Below are positions 27,701 to 42,700 of a stretch of DNA of 64,000 nt, piece by piece. A program made the position numbers and the translations under genes. Under the pieces are notes generated by a model. The model was not told the DNA's origin. It searched no databases and worked only from the letters and a program-made list of their open reading frames with translations. This DNA is from Rhodopirellula baltica (GTDB lineage: Bacteria > Planctomycetota > Planctomycetia > Pirellulales > Pirellulaceae): the NCBI GenBank assembly GCA_002901265.1, contig PPHI01000057.1:310001-374000 (forward strand), read 5' to 3'. The first letter of the stretch is position 1. Each line of letters begins with the position of its first letter.

Positions 27701-30700
27701 ACCGACAGGGTTGTAACCAATCACGGATGGGTCACGGTACAGCGGAATGAAGTACTCGCGGTCGGCTTGACCGACAGGCTGCGAGTTATCTTCGCGGAGC
27801 GTGTACGTGATCGACGCGTCGGTAACCAGTCCGGTGTTCGGATCGACAACGTTGGCGACTTCATAAGCGTCATCCAGCGTGTTGACGGCACCGGTTCCGG
27901 CCACATTGGGATTGAAACGAGGAGCGTCATTCACAGGTCGAACATTGACCGTCAGCGTAACCGTCGTCGATTGTGGGTTGGTCGGATGATCGTCGGTGAA
28001 CGTGATCGCATAAACAACTTGTCCAACAGCATCCGCCTTCGGATAAACCGTCAACCCGCCCTCGTCTGTGACGACAGGCAGCTGTTCCATCACACCACGC
28101 GGATCCGTCGCAATGATGGATGTGACGGTCGGTCGGCCTTGGTTCAGTTGCTCATCGCCGGCGGTTGGAGGTGCTGGCAAAACAGTTGTGAACACACCAT
28201 CGATCGTCGACTGTCCCGGAGCTGGGTCTTCGAGAATTTCGACTTCTTGCTCGTACTCGATGTAAGGCTTGTCGTTAGCCGGACGCACCGTGATCGTCAC
28301 GGTACCTTCCAGCACACTGGTTTCCTCTGGCAAGCTACGGACCAAGCCAGCGAATGGCAGCGTCGTTCGGCCGTTGTCTGCGATCGAGTATGTGAAGGAC
28401 TCGAATGGCACCGACGGTGGAGCTTGGTTGTAGTCGACAGGCGGTGCATAGGTACCGTTGACGAAGACCCCATTGGTGAAGTTGAACGTGTACAACCCGC
28501 CGTTATCGGAATCCAATGTCTGGGACCCGGTGAATCCTGGCATTGCGTTGATCGTTCCGGCAGCGGTCGTGAATGAGACGACTCGCAAGGTTTGCTCGGC
28601 TTCGTTGTACGGAGCTGGCAAATCTTTATCGAACAACCCGGGGACGTTTCGCAATTCGCTGGCAACGGTTGAAGCGTTGTCCCACAGTTGCAGCGTATCG
28701 CCAACGGCTGTCACGGCGTAACCATCGGTTCGCAGTAGAGCCTCCAGGTTTGCAACCAAATCAGCTGGCGTATCGGTCAATGCGAAAGGAACGACATAGT
28801 TCGTGTCGACCGTCGCGACTCCCGTCGTATTGAATTCAACAACAACCGGATTGCCATCCACGGTTAGTGTCACCGTCTCTCCGTCGATCAGCTGCTCTGG
28901 TGCGGGCAACGTGATCGCAGTCGTTGAAGCCGAGATCGCGGACGTCGGTGCAACGGATACTGCCGAAGCAATCACGGTCAGCGAAACGGATCCATCGGCG
29001 TTGTCCACGACGCCTAGCTCGTTGCCGCGTAGAGTCGACACGAGGTTCGTCGCGATATCAGTCGCCAAGTCCGTTGCGGTGTACTGAACCACCAAGTCGC
29101 TGCCGGCGGCGGCGGTCCCGGTCGTGTTGAATTCAACCACAACCACGCCACCCCGACCGTCAGCAAACGTGACGGTTTCACCATCGACAAGTCCTGCGCC
29201 ATCGGGCAGGCTCAGGCGATTGCCACTGGAAACGATCAGCGACGATGGCTCGTTGATACCGGTGACTGTAGGCGAGTTGAGCAGGACTCCTGCTCGATCG
29301 GTCGCTGGGGCTGGATCGTCGTAGGCACCGATTCCCGCTCCGATCAAAGCGGTCTTGATTGCCGTGGCGATCGTTGCGGCCGTGTCTGTCGGTGTGAAGG
29401 TCACCAGCAGATCAGCACCGGTCGCCGACACGCCACTGGTGCTCAATTCCAATGTCGTCACTTGGCCTTGGCCGTCAGTGATGCGAATGACTTCACCACC
29501 GACGATCATCGAACCGTCCGGCACGGAGATACCCGACGCTGATGCCGAACTCGCAGCGGTGTAGCTGCGGGTCGACACGGCGGTAACGAGAGGCATGGTG
29601 ACTGTGGCGGCGTCAACGACACCACCCAATCCTGCCGCGACCAACGCGTTGCCAAGCTTCAAGGCAACTTCGTCAGCCGTGTCGGTGGTCAAGTACGTTA
29701 CGAGGACGTCAGTTCCGACCGATGGGACATCTGTCGTGCTGAATTCCAGCACGCGACGGACGCCGGCCGAGTTGGTCAAGATGAATGTCTCGCCATCGAT
29801 CATTGCCGATCCCGCGACCACAACAAACCTCGAACTTGTCGTCGCAACAGGCGAGTTCGTCGTTACGCCACGGCCGTTGATCAGGTCGTTTGCGGTGAAG
29901 GACAGGATTGCTGGTCCGGCCGGTTCAATCGCCTCATCAACACTCAACGCACGGTCATAAGCGACCGGGACATCGTTGACTGGCTCGACAAAGATCGTGC
30001 TCGTGACAGTCGCACGGCGGAATGCGTTTGCACGTGTCCCGTCAACTGCTTCGTCTTGACCACGGTCTTCGATTTCATAGCTAAACAGGACTTGGCCATA
30101 AATATCATCAGCAGGTGTGAAGATGATATCGCCGGTTGTCGCGTCCAGTTCCACGGTTCCATAGAACGGATCGACCGAAACAGAGGTGATCGTCAGTTGG
30201 CCATCGTTCGAGTTGATGCCTTCGTTTTCGTCTTCTGCTGCTGGCGAGCCTTGCAGATCATTTTGCAGCAAGAACGCCGAAGGAATGATGATCGAAGTGT
30301 CTTCCATCGGGGTGACGACTGCTTGCCCCAATCCGTTGTAGTAGTCGACATAGTCCGGATCAGCGATCGAAACCAAGTCGGTACCCGGCGTCGGGGTGCT
30401 GTTCTGCGGTGTCACGCGAACAGTCGCCGTCGCACTTGCGGACAATGGGGTTCCGGCAACGATGTTGCCATCGGCGTCCAAGCTTCGTCCGTCGTCACCG
30501 ATCGTGAATACAAAGCTATCCAAAATCGGTGGATCAGTTGCGGCACGCAAGTTGTCGCTGTTGAAGTAATCCGCACCCTGATAATAAACCCTCGAGATGT
30601 AGGTTCGATCAAAGGTTGTCGGGTCAAGCGGATCAGCAAAGTCCGTCGCAAATTCGGCCGTCAAGCGTCCGCCTTCCGGCGTGATCGCGACCGCGGTCTG

Positions 30701-33700
30701 GTTCGACGCATCGATCGTCACACCACCCGCCGTGATTGCCAACAGACGCAGCGAGCTGTCTTGGTTTGATTCGTCAAACGGCAAGCCTGGGATCATCGCG
30801 TTGCCATCGCCGGTCGCCCCGGCAATCAGGTCAGACGCCATGAAGACCGTCGGCGTGTCGGCAGGACTTTCGTTTGGCTGGTACTCAGTCGCAACCAATG
30901 CATGGTCGACTACGCCCGGAATGTCGTTGACCGGAGTGACTTCGATCGTGACCGTTCCGAAGGTCGCGTTGACAGCTTCCGAGCCGCTGTTGCGTTGTGT
31001 GGTCAAGCGATACGTGAAAGTATCGATTCCGACGAAGTCTGAATCCGGAATGTACGTGAACGACCCGGTCAGTTCATCGCCGGGGTTGATTACCAAGCGA
31101 CCGTGCTGTGGCTGTTGTCCGACGAAGTAGCGAACCGGCAGAAGCTGATTCAATCCCAAGTCGTTGTCGGTGATCGGTGCGGGCGTTGCGGTGCTCGTGT
31201 CTACCGTCAACGTTCCGTCTTCGACCACGACATAAGGTGTGCCGTTCGCCGGGTTCACGGGGTCATCGACCGGTTGTGGCGGATCGTAAGGCGCGACCGA
31301 GATCATGTAATCTTCGACCTCACCACCAACCGCAACACCGGTTGGGCTGAGATCGCCAGACTGGCTCAAGCGAACTCGCATCCAACGATCGGGCAACGGC
31401 TGGCCTTGCACATGGCCTTGTGGAACCGCGTCGATTGGGAACGAACTCTGTGCGACGATCAGCGGATTGGGGTTCAGTTCCTGGGTGACAGGTTCGCTGA
31501 AGATAATCTGCTCGTCCGCTTCAAACTCACCACTACCGTCGAAGTCGACCCAGATATCGACCAAGCCACTTCCCGTCACATTGATCGGGATCGTGCTGCC
31601 GGAAGGATCCAGTGGGTTCAGGAATCCGATCACGCTGTCAGGAATGACGTTGCCCGTGACGTTCGGGTCATCGGTGAAGACCAAGTACGGTACGTTTCCA
31701 ACAACCAACGTTCCGATCGGTACACCGTCTTCGTCATCAACCGGTTGCAGATTCACGGTATCCCCTGACAGCTCCATAAGAACTGCCGATCCGATAACGT
31801 CGAATGAAGCACGGATTTCTTCGAAGACCTTCTGAGCGATACTTTCAGCAGATTCGCCATCCACGAAAGTGATCGGAACGTTCGCCCCGGTCGGATTTTC
31901 GGTCGCCCGGATCAGTTGGTAGGTCACGACTTGACTGCCAATGGTAACCGTCAATTCTTCACCACCGCTGACGCTACCGACCACACTGACAGAGTTCTGC
32001 CCGATGGAGAACAAACTGCCGACCTGCGTGATTGAAACGTCCAACAGGGCGTCGTCACGATTGACCGGTTGGCCGTTTTCTTCGGTATCCAAGTAGACGC
32101 CCAAACGCGCCCCACCTGTTCCGGAAACCGTGTGGCGGGCGCCATTGTCGACCAACAAAGTATCAAAGCTGGCGGGTGCATCGCCGAAGTCGAAACGCAC
32201 CTCAGGCATGATGATCGTGAACCGGGTTTCATCATTGACGCGAGTCTCGCGAACACGATTGCCGGCCAAGTCAGACACGGCTGGCAGGTTAGTTCCGATG
32301 TCCGTCAGAACGCCACCGATATCCGATTGGATCGATGACGCACCACTGATCAGCAATGTGCCACCACCTGGGTTGAACGTTTCGACATTCAATCCGGCCT
32401 CACGAATCGCGGCTTGCAAATCGGCTGCTGCCAACGAAGACGTGTAACCGGCGGTTTGACGATATGGAATCGCGATCGCACCGGCCGCGATACCAGGCGA
32501 ACCTTCCAAAGCCATCGCCGAACTGTTAACCGTCGCGACGTCGCCGACGGAACCGCCAAGTGCGACGCGTCCGCCACCGACAGCCTGTGCCGATCCCAAT
32601 CCCAGGTTCTGAGCTGATACGGCAGCCGCAATTGCCGCGGCGATTTCATCAGGCGAATCGGTTGGCGAAATCAGCACCTCGACGTTATTCGGATCGCTTA
32701 CTGACGTGGTGGTTAGCTCGAACGTCACCGAAGTGCTTCCGTCCGAGTAAGTAAACGTGTCACCAGATTGCACCCCTTGGTCAACTCCGCTGATTTCCAT
32801 CGCGGTCGCGGTTGTCGTGATGACATGTCCGCCGGTCGTACCAAGTTGAACCTGGTCATTTCCAATCGCGGTCGGATTCAGGCCCAACGCTTGAGCGACG
32901 GTAACCGCCGGATTGGATCCCGGGTCGGTGCTCAGCAAAGCTGCCAGGATCGCGTCACGAACTTGTCCAACGGTTCCTGCCGTGCGGATGTCGATCGGGA
33001 TGGTCGACGGCGTCGCAGCGGCATTGGTGTTGAACTCCAAGGTTCGCGTCACACCTGTCGCATTGGTGATCACGATTTGCTGGCCATCGGTGAACTGTGC
33101 GTTCGTCCCGTCAACTGTCAGCAAGGTCGTTTGCGGAATTACCAGGCTGTAGCCGGATTCATACTCAAACGTTGTTACGGCACCGCCGTTCTCGGTGATG
33201 ATGACTTGCGAGCCGTCTGGAATTTGATCTCCGGAAGGCAACGCAACTTCCAAGCGTAGCGAGTTATTGAGTGTGATCTCGTAAACCGCATCGGGTCGCC
33301 AGATACCGGTGAGTGGAGTCAACCGGATCGTGTTGCTATTGCTGCTGTATCCGAAGACGTAGTCGCGATCCGGAATCAACCGAATGCCATTTTCGGTCAG
33401 GATAACCGTGTTTTCATTGACCGTTGCGGGATCGATTCCCGTTCCTGCTGGATCGAGGAGTTGGACCTCGAAGTAGGTCAGAGTTCCTTCGGTCAAACGA
33501 ACGAAGGAGCCGTCTTGGTCTTGGTCACCGCCAGGAATTTGGATGCCAATCGCGTCTTGTGGTCCGGTCAATACGGCGGTCGGACGTACATCGTCGGCGC
33601 GGTCAATTGCTCCCCGATCGATAAAGACGTTTTGACCGACACCGGCCGGCGTGTTGACGAGCGGGTCATCGACACGCGGTTGACCGTAGGCATCGTATTC

Positions 33701-36700
33701 CGGAGCGATGATCGGCGAAGGGGCGATACCGACAGGATCTTTAACTGTCTGGAAGAACTCGCTGCGATCGGGCAAAGATGCGAACGAACTGTCGATCACT
33801 TCGCTGCCGGCTGCTGGAATGTAGATTCGACGGCCGGCGTCTTGGAACAGTTGCACGCCACCTGGCACCACGATCGACGAAGTTGCCAATGGAATCGACG
33901 AATTGTTGTTGTTCCCTTGGAATGCGTTTCCGCCGACAACGACTTCGCCAGCTTGATTCGCAGTCGTAACGATACCGTTGGTGAAGCCACTGACAATGTT
34001 GTTGAGCACGGTCGGGCTTGCATTGCCGCTGATACGAATACCGTCCGCATTCCCTTCGTTGACGACCGTATTATTGACAATGCGTCCGAACGAAGTCGGA
34101 GATGGGATCTGGCCGTTGACGTTGACATCGCCGCCAAAGTTGATGCCGCTGGTTCCAGAGTTACTGATCACGTTATTCGAGATCACAACACCTGGAATCA
34201 AGGAATCTGTGTTTTGGTTTCGCAGCAAGCGTGCCGAACCAGGTTCAGGCAACGCATCAGGAGTGATCGTGTTTCCAGAAACAACCAAGCGGCTACCACG
34301 CGTGTTGCTAACAGCGTTAATACCGGTTCCGGACGAGTCTTGGATGAAGTTGCTAGAGATAACGATTTGACCTTGGTCTTCGACTCGGTTCGCATCGCTG
34401 ATACCGAATTGGTAGTCAACCATGATCACATCGTCATCGCCAACCGAGGTTGGATCGTCTGCGGGGCGAATATTCAAAGCGTATTCGCCGAAGTCCGAAT
34501 CACGGAACTGCAACGCAGCGAACAGTGGGAACGAGAACGTACCACCCGCATTGGTATTGACGGTCATCGTCGGGCCAACGCCGTAGGTGTTGCCGTAATT
34601 GAACAGGTTGACGTATTGTCCATCCGCGTTCGCTTTGACAACCGAAGCCTGATTGGCCGCGATTGCCGCGGCGGTCAATTCAGCGACCGTTTGGCTGGCA
34701 TCGGACAAGTCGATCGCAACGTTGCCTGGCGTGACAGGCCCGCCGTTGGTGTATTCATATCGAACCTGTGATACGCCCGACGTGATTTCGATCATTCCTC
34801 CGGCATAGAAGTTACGGAACGCTTCTTGTAGGAACAGGTACTCCGACCCCATGAACGAAGTCGAGCTGACAACGACATCGTAGAAGCCGTCTTTTGGCGC
34901 CGTAAATGCCAGGAAGGCACCGTCTTCCGACTCGCCCGGGGCGCGACTCGGTTCAAACAGACTGCTTTGGCGCTGACGATCGATCTCAAAGTGGAACAGG
35001 GTTTCCGAACTGACTTCGCCAGCTTCGAAGACACTGATATATGGCAAGTCCAACTTCTCGGCACCCCGAGCGAACCCGAGGGTGTCCACGTCAATGTCGA
35101 CGGTCTGGCCTTGGCTCAGATAGATCCGAACCGAGTCATAGTCGAAGGCCGGATCGGCTGGCAGAACCGCTGCACCATCCTGGAACACGGTACCGGTGTT
35201 TACGAAGTCACCGATCTTTCCGATGCCCACATAGGTATCCGCATCGCCGTTGACGAATCCGGTAGGTGTCGAACGAGCGAGTTCATCGCCGAATTGGACG
35301 CGTTGAACAATCTCGTCTTCTTGGCTGATGATCGTTGTTTCACGCGAAGTCTCACGTCCTTGCGAAGTTTCAGCTTTGACCAAATCTTGTTTGATAAAGC
35401 GTCCGCCAGTTGGGTTCACCGTGATCGACGATGAACCGAACAGCTCGACGCGGTTTGCCGTGTTGGCAGCCGATTGGAAGCTATCGGAAGTCGCGGCAGT
35501 GATCGACAGAACGTTTTGCACCTGAGCCGAATTGATCGCGTTGCGAACGGCTCGAGCGGTCAACGCGGCATCAGGACTGGACGGGTCGAACGAGACACGC
35601 ACATTTCCTTGGGTGACATTGCCATCGCGGATGCTATCGAATTCGAATGTCAGGCGACGCCAGCCATCGTCCAATACAAACGTATTTCCGTCCCGCAACG
35701 TCGTGCCGGGCTGTGTGATCAAGCTAACTGTGCCGCTGGTCAATCGGTCATTGGTATCGAACGACCGGCCGAGTCCCAGGTATTCGTCCAATTCCAAGTT
35801 GATCGGATCGTAATCCTGAGGAACGCCGTACTCGTCGGAGGTGCGGATTTCCAGCGAGTAGGGACCGAGCAGGGTCTCGTTCTGACGTTCAGGTTGAACC
35901 GCTTGTGGGTGCGAATCCGGAAGCGTTTCGGGATTCAGTGAGAACGCAGTACGGTTCGAGCCTTGAACAACCATTTCACCACGTTCGGCGAATCCGACGA
36001 CGATATCGTCGATGTAGACACCTTCGATGTTGTCGTTGTTATCTGCCGCAGCAGTACTCTGCTGGCTGCCCGCATAGGAAGCTGGACGACCGACGCCGAA
36101 CTCATCCGCCGGAACAGGCGATGTGGTCAATTCACCGTTGCCGTAGTTCAAAACCTCGTATTGCGAGAGACCGTAACCGGCACTGGAAGCAGGAGTCAGA
36201 TTGTAGAGACGAATCCGATCGCCACCGTAGGTCGAATGGAACCGAGTGCTTGACTGGTTCGAGTTTGCGGTGATGAATGGCGCGACTCCTTCGGAAACAG
36301 CAGTTTGCAATCGCGACGCGACTTCACGAATCGTCATGGTCGAATCAACGATGATCGGCGCGGTACCGGTGTTCGCCGGTGCGTAGCTGATGATCTTTGA
36401 AGTTGACGAAGTCTTGACCGACCGAACTCCCAACAGCAGTAGCTTGCGCGCGTCGTCTTGGAACGCTTGGAGTTCAAGCGGCAATTGCGACAACACTTGT
36501 GTGGTGACGTCCGCTGCCGAATCCGCTGGGTTATAGAGAATCTCGCCTGCCGCTCCAGTCGCTTGGCTCTCTGGGACCAACGTAAGCACGATGGTGCCAC
36601 CAGCACTTTGCGAGCTGTCTCGTTTGAGCGTCACCGTCAACTGCTCGCCAGCGACGATTTTGTTACCGGCGGGCAACGTCAGCGGCAATGCCGACTCGTT

Positions 36701-39700
36701 GATTTCACGAGTGTTCAGCTGCGTTCCGACAACACCATTATCAAAAACGGTGACGAAAGCGTTGTCATCGTCGATCACAATGCCACGGCCATTTGGATCG
36801 GCATAGACCGCCGTGTTTGGCATCGCCTCGTTGATTTGGCGGACCACTTCATTGAACGCCTGTTGCGGCGTGAACTGCAATCCCGCGCGGTCAAAGTAAA
36901 CCGCATTCGAATTCAGAACAGCGTTCGTATCGATGCTGCGACCGGCTTCGATCAAAGTGAACTGTTCGAAATCGCCGTTGGCAGAGATTGCGAACTGCAT
37001 GCCGTGACGAAGGCGTTCGACACTGTTGATCGGAATCAACGTCACGTCGCCAAGGATCGTCGCGTGAGCCAACGTTTCAGTTGGCGTAAATGCTGAGAAA
37101 GCGACGGAGTCTGCGAGCAGGCGGACCCCGGAATTAGCGAAAGCGGTATCCGATCGGACTGCGTTGAACGCAACGAGTGCGGCCACCACACGGTTGGCGA
37201 TTGCGGCAGAGCTATCTGTCACCGCAAATTCAATTTGCGTCACATCAGTGGGTGTGCCGTTTACAAACGTGAACGTGGTCGTGAGGCCACCGACGGTCAC
37301 GTCGATAGTGTCATCGACCGCGATCTGGTCACCGCGAGGCACATTGAACTCGGCAGCGTTGATCGCGACGTCGTTGAATGCGGTCAAGTCGTTGTCTGAA
37401 TCAATGCTGAATGCACCGAAGATTGTGACAACGTCGGCCACGACGAAGGCTTCCGTGTTGCCGTTGAGTGCGGCCAGGATCCGAGCGGCAATCACATCCG
37501 CAGCATCGCCCGCTTGGAAATTCACGGTACCTGCAGGACCAGCAACAGGGCTGTCAATAAACTCCAGTGTCGTGATTCCGTTGTCGTCGGCGATCGACAG
37601 GATTTCACCGTCGGCAATCTGGTTGCCAGCGGGAACGGTCAATTCTCGCGCGGACGCCAAACCCGTTCCCATCGCGCCGATGTCGGAACTGATGGTGACA
37701 GACGAAGCGGCAACTGAAAGTTCGCCGGTGGCTGTTACCAGGGCACCCGCTTCGCCAGGTAGCGCGGCTTGGACTTTTGCGGCGATGTCAGCGGCCGTGT
37801 CCAGCAAGCCCACCTGGACTTCGATCAGATTGGCTGGCGGGAAGTTGGAAAGCTGGTTGACCAACTGAACTCGCGAAGTGCCGCCAACATGATCGATCGT
37901 GATGATGTCGGCTGGAATGCCCGTGATCGCATCTTGGAAGGCGACTTCGATCCGACCTTCGTCGACCGAAGAGATCGCGGCTTGATCAAATGGCGAATCC
38001 GCCGTTGCAACCGAGTTGACCGCTTGGTTCGCGACGATCGTGATGATGCCGTCGCCTTCGTAGATCGCGTCAAATTGCGAATCGAGCACGGTCATCAAAC
38101 GCCGAGCGATCTCGTCAGCCGTTTCGCTCGGACTGAACAGGAATTCGTTTGGGTTGCCAGTGAGTTCTTCGACAAACTCGATGGTCTGAGTATTTCCAAA
38201 GACCAATTGGTCACCCGACAGGATGAGCTGACCATCAGGGATCACGATTTGGTCCGCGATGCCACCTGCGTTTGCAGTGATCGCACCATCGAACATCGTG
38301 TCAAATCGTTGAACCAAGATTGGGTTCGATTCGCCAATCACGGTCGAACCGAAGACGGAAAAATCCGTGATCGATGCGAACCGGACTCGTCCATCGGTAG
38401 ACAAGGTCGACAGCGGACCTTTCGCCTGAACGTCTTGGCTCAGTGCGGCAATGGCAGCCCGCGCGACTTGGTTGGCAGTCATCCCGGGAGTGATTTGCAC
38501 CTGGCCTGGCAACGGCGTTGTGTTGGTGAACTGCAAGGCATAGTTAACACCATTGCCGTCGACCAGTTGGATCACATCACCAATCGTGATATCGGAAGCA
38601 GCCGGGAACGCAACGGTGGTACCGACTTTGTTTTCCAAAACGATTTGGTTGCCGGTCGCATCCAAGAATGCGGCCAACTGACCATTGACGACGTCATCGC
38701 CTGGGACGGCGACCAATTCCAGCGAATCGAAGTGCGCCTGCATTGCGCCGGCGGTCGAGAAGTCAAACCGGATGCGAACATTTTCATTGCCGGCCATCGG
38801 CGACAGGTCAACGCGAGCTTGACGCCAGCGGTTGTTCGTGTCGTCGAACAATTCTTGGACCGGGATGCCGGTCTCGTCGTAGTAGTCGTACTCGTCGGCT
38901 GCCGGCAATTGACGGAAATCATTGTTTGTCGCCAACAATTTCCATTCACCATCATCACCAGCGGCAAAGACACGGAAACTGTCGTTTTGCTGGCGAGTCG
39001 GAATGTAGTCGTCGTTGTCTTCGACTTGCATGTAGTACGAGAAGTACAACGTTGGCTTATCGCCACTGCTGTAACCTTCCAGGTCGATCGGGGCAGAGAT
39101 GATCGAACCGTGCGAACCGCCGGGAGCCAACTCGCCGTTGTTGCCATCAGGGCGTGACAACGTGTTTCCGGCATCGTTTGCTTGACTGGCCGCGTTGTTG
39201 TTGCCGTTATTAACTTCGAAACCGTAGTACAAGCTCGCACCGCCGCGGCTCGCAAATTCCGTACGACTTTGATCGTAAGGAGTTTTCACCCCGTGACCGT
39301 CATTCAGGTTGCGGTCGCCAGTCAGGCCCCATGGGCTGGCCTCGAGATTGCTGAAAGCGATACCGGTAACCGAGTTCACGGTTGACAGGCCGCCGCTGTA
39401 TTGCAGTTGAAGTGCCGACCGGCCGTTGTAGAAGACGTTCGCAGGAGTGATACCACCGTTGCTATCGATCGTCACCGCATACAACCAGCCATCGCTGGTG
39501 CTCATGAACAGCGTTTGTCGATAGCCTTGGTTGTCGATCTGACGTGGACCGAACGTCAAACCGCTGAAGTTCGGAGCTCCTGGTCCGCTGATCGCAGCGT
39601 GCTCCGGCACTTTCTCGACGACACCGTGAAAGTTCGTCGGAATGACGCGGTTGTAGCCAGCCAGCGGCGAATTTGCCGGAGTGCTGATCGTTTGGTACGG

Positions 39701-42700
39701 CGAGAACGAGTGAATTCCGCCATTGTTTGTCACGCCCCAAAGCTGCGCGTCGCGAAGCTCCGGATCATATGCCAAGCCCTGAATTTCTCCGCCGTCACCA
39801 CCGGTGTTGTAAATGAAACCGGTATCGACAATACCGTATTCGATGTCTTCCGAGGCAGGACCTTGAGCTGGTCGATACGGAGTCTGGTCTGGGAAGTTGC
39901 GGTGATCGTCCGCATTCGTGCTGCCCAAGCTGGTGATTTCACCCGTCTGCTGGCGGAAACCGTACAGAATGTTCCGAGTGAATTCGAACGGTACTTCGCC
40001 GCCGCGGCCGCGTGCGTCACGAGCACCAATCACAAATGCGTCGCTGTTGTTGGGAACCAAGTTGGTTCGCCTCGTATCTGCCGAGTTGCCTCGATCAGCC
40101 AACGGGAACGCGAGTCCGCGTGCTAGGAATTGCGCCGCATCGTTGGTTTCGGTTCCGTTGCCGTTTTGGTTGGACTGGCGGAAGACAATACCGTCATCCG
40201 ATAGCGCGGTCGCGGCTCCGTTGACAGGGCTGATATTTTCGAAGCCACCGCTGTTGCCGTTGTTCGGGTTGTTGAACGGAGGCAACGCATACTGGAACAG
40301 CTCACCGTCCGCACGGGCTGCGATGTCGCTGTTGCCGCTCGCGGACTGGCCGATCAAACGTTCCACGATCCCTGTGAATGGGTTCACACTGACAAGGCCG
40401 GATCGGTTCGTTCCGCTATAACCCGTTCCCAGGTTGACGAACAATCGCATGTCGTCCAACGAGTACGGCACAAACGAAGTGTCATCTTGGAAGGACGGAA
40501 TGATTGGCGCATCGGCGCTGTAGTACGTGTCACCGCTACCAGGAATCGTGTCAAACGATTCATCGATCAATCGTCGTACCGAGTTGATCGGGAACAAGCG
40601 AGCCTCATCGTTGACGGCATTGCCTTGGCCGTCGGTATCGACGGTGAAGTATTGGTTCAAGTCGGCAGGAACTGCGGCGGCACTGCTAACGGCAACAAAA
40701 TAAGTGCCTTCGGGAAGTTCGACGGGGCCGATGTAAGCATCCAACCCGCCAGCCGAACCGCCTGCCAAGTTGCCTTGGTCAACACCGTTAAGCGGACGAC
40801 CTCGGTCGTCAGCGACATTTGAATCGCGACTGTGCAGGATCAACGTTCCGTTTTGATCGTAAACAGCGATCGATGTATTGGGTCGGCCCAAACCGTCCGC
40901 GTAATCGATGTCGAAGGTCGCTGTGACAAAGCGGTTTTCGCTGTCGAAGACATCACTTTCGAGCTGCTGAGCAAACAAGTCGACTTGGTAGACATCGACA
41001 TCACCCAAACGCACGTCCGCATCGGTCGAGGAGACGTTTCCGATGACGCCGTTGACGACCAATGAGCCACGATCGGAAGTCAGCAGGTTGCCAAGCTTGT
41101 CCGCGTTGGCTGCGTTGTAATCCAACAGCACGTTCTGAGTTTCGCGAATGTACTCGTCACCACTTTGCGCGGTCGGATCGATCACCGTTGTGTAATCCAA
41201 GCTCTCGCCAGCCGTCCCGGTCAACGGCGAATGAAGCGGTGCACTTGGCAGGGTAATCGCGTTGGTTGCGTAACGGATATCGGCTAGACGTACGGTCGAG
41301 CCGGCGACTTCTTCCGTTTCACGCAAGCGGATACCAAGTTGATAAGAACCACTCGATTGTCCATCGGCACTGCGTACGCGAACGTAGTATGTGTTTTCGC
41401 TGTTGTTCGAACCGGGAAGAATGACTCGCATCCCCGCGTCATAACGGTTTGCGGATTCGACATTCCCAACTCCCAGTTGGAACAGCGGCTGTACCGTTCC
41501 GGCAGGCAGACTGCTGTAGATCAACGTCGAATCGGTCGCTTCATAGAACGAGTTGTCACTACGTGCTTGGACGTTGGTGTTGCCGCTAACGGTCGTCGCG
41601 TTGGCGGTTACCAGTTCAACGATGCTATCCAACCCGACACTGGTCTGGTCAATATCGATGTAGACGCCCGTTCCGCCCGTTGCCGTAAAGCTATAGACGT
41701 CGACATCGTCGTTGGTCGCCAATGTTCCGCGAACATTGAAGCCCAGACGCTCGTTTTCGTCACCGCTCTTCTGTCCGTCGGCGAGGTCACCAATGATTTG
41801 TGCGTCTTTGGCAAACGCATTGGTCGCGATCGAAGCACTGTCGGCCGTTTCGGCTTCCAACACGTATGCGACGTTCCGGTCGTTGACGTATTCGTCGAGG
41901 ACGATGCCTTGCCAATCGCCAGCTGCCGGTGCGACTGCCTGCGACAGTGTCGCATTCATTGGCTTACCGTCAGGCGTAAAGCCAGCACCGATGGAAGAGT
42001 CGTTCCAGCTTGTCATTACGACTGGATTTCCAGGCGTACCGATGACTTGCAACGTGCCGCCAATTCGATCGGTAATATCCAGTGGTCGTCCCGTGCCGAC
42101 CAAATTGGCACCTGGTCCGAACTTAACCACAAGACTTTGATCCGGATCGCTCTTCAGACGCAACGTTCCCTCGTAGTGATGTGTCATCGTGACGATCGAA
42201 CCGTCAACGACGTGTACGATGTCGGTATCGTCCCAGACACTGTCACCGGTCAAGATTTCGCTACGAACTCGGATACCGTTGATATCGTTGTCATCAAGTC
42301 GGTTGCCCGAAATCAATGGACCTTGGTTGTCGCTGTCGACCGTGATGGTATCGACCGCACCAGTTGATCGTCCCGCATCGAGTTTCGACTCGGACACAAA
42401 CGAGTCAGGGTTGATGCTGATCGCGGCCCCTTGGTTGCCTTCGATGATGTTGTTGATCAAGGTCGGTTGGCTGCCACGAACGAAGATGGCTGCTTGGTCG
42501 TTGAAACCGATCCCGCCGCGGATCGTCTGGCTGGCGAATCCGTCTGCGTTGTCAGTGATGACGGAGTTAGCGATCCGCACGTCGGCCTGCAAAATTTCGA
42601 CTGCGTTGAAGTCGGTAAAGCCACCGCTGATCGATGTCGACCCACCACCGTAGCGAATTTCGCTGTAATCAAGACTACCGGTGGAGTCCTGGCGGAACAC

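Noticed and set aside
26390-28576. 728-codon open frame on the plus strand opposite giant gene A
   Set aside because: It is antisense to well-supported tandem-95 repeats, its product is rich in Arg, Asp and Val as expected of a shadow frame, and no domain is readable.
24960-31250. Possible CRISPR-like or DNA-level direct repeats in the tandem-95 region
   Set aside because: The repetition is at protein level (PVNDxP and similar); the DNA copies diverge and there are no regular spacers.
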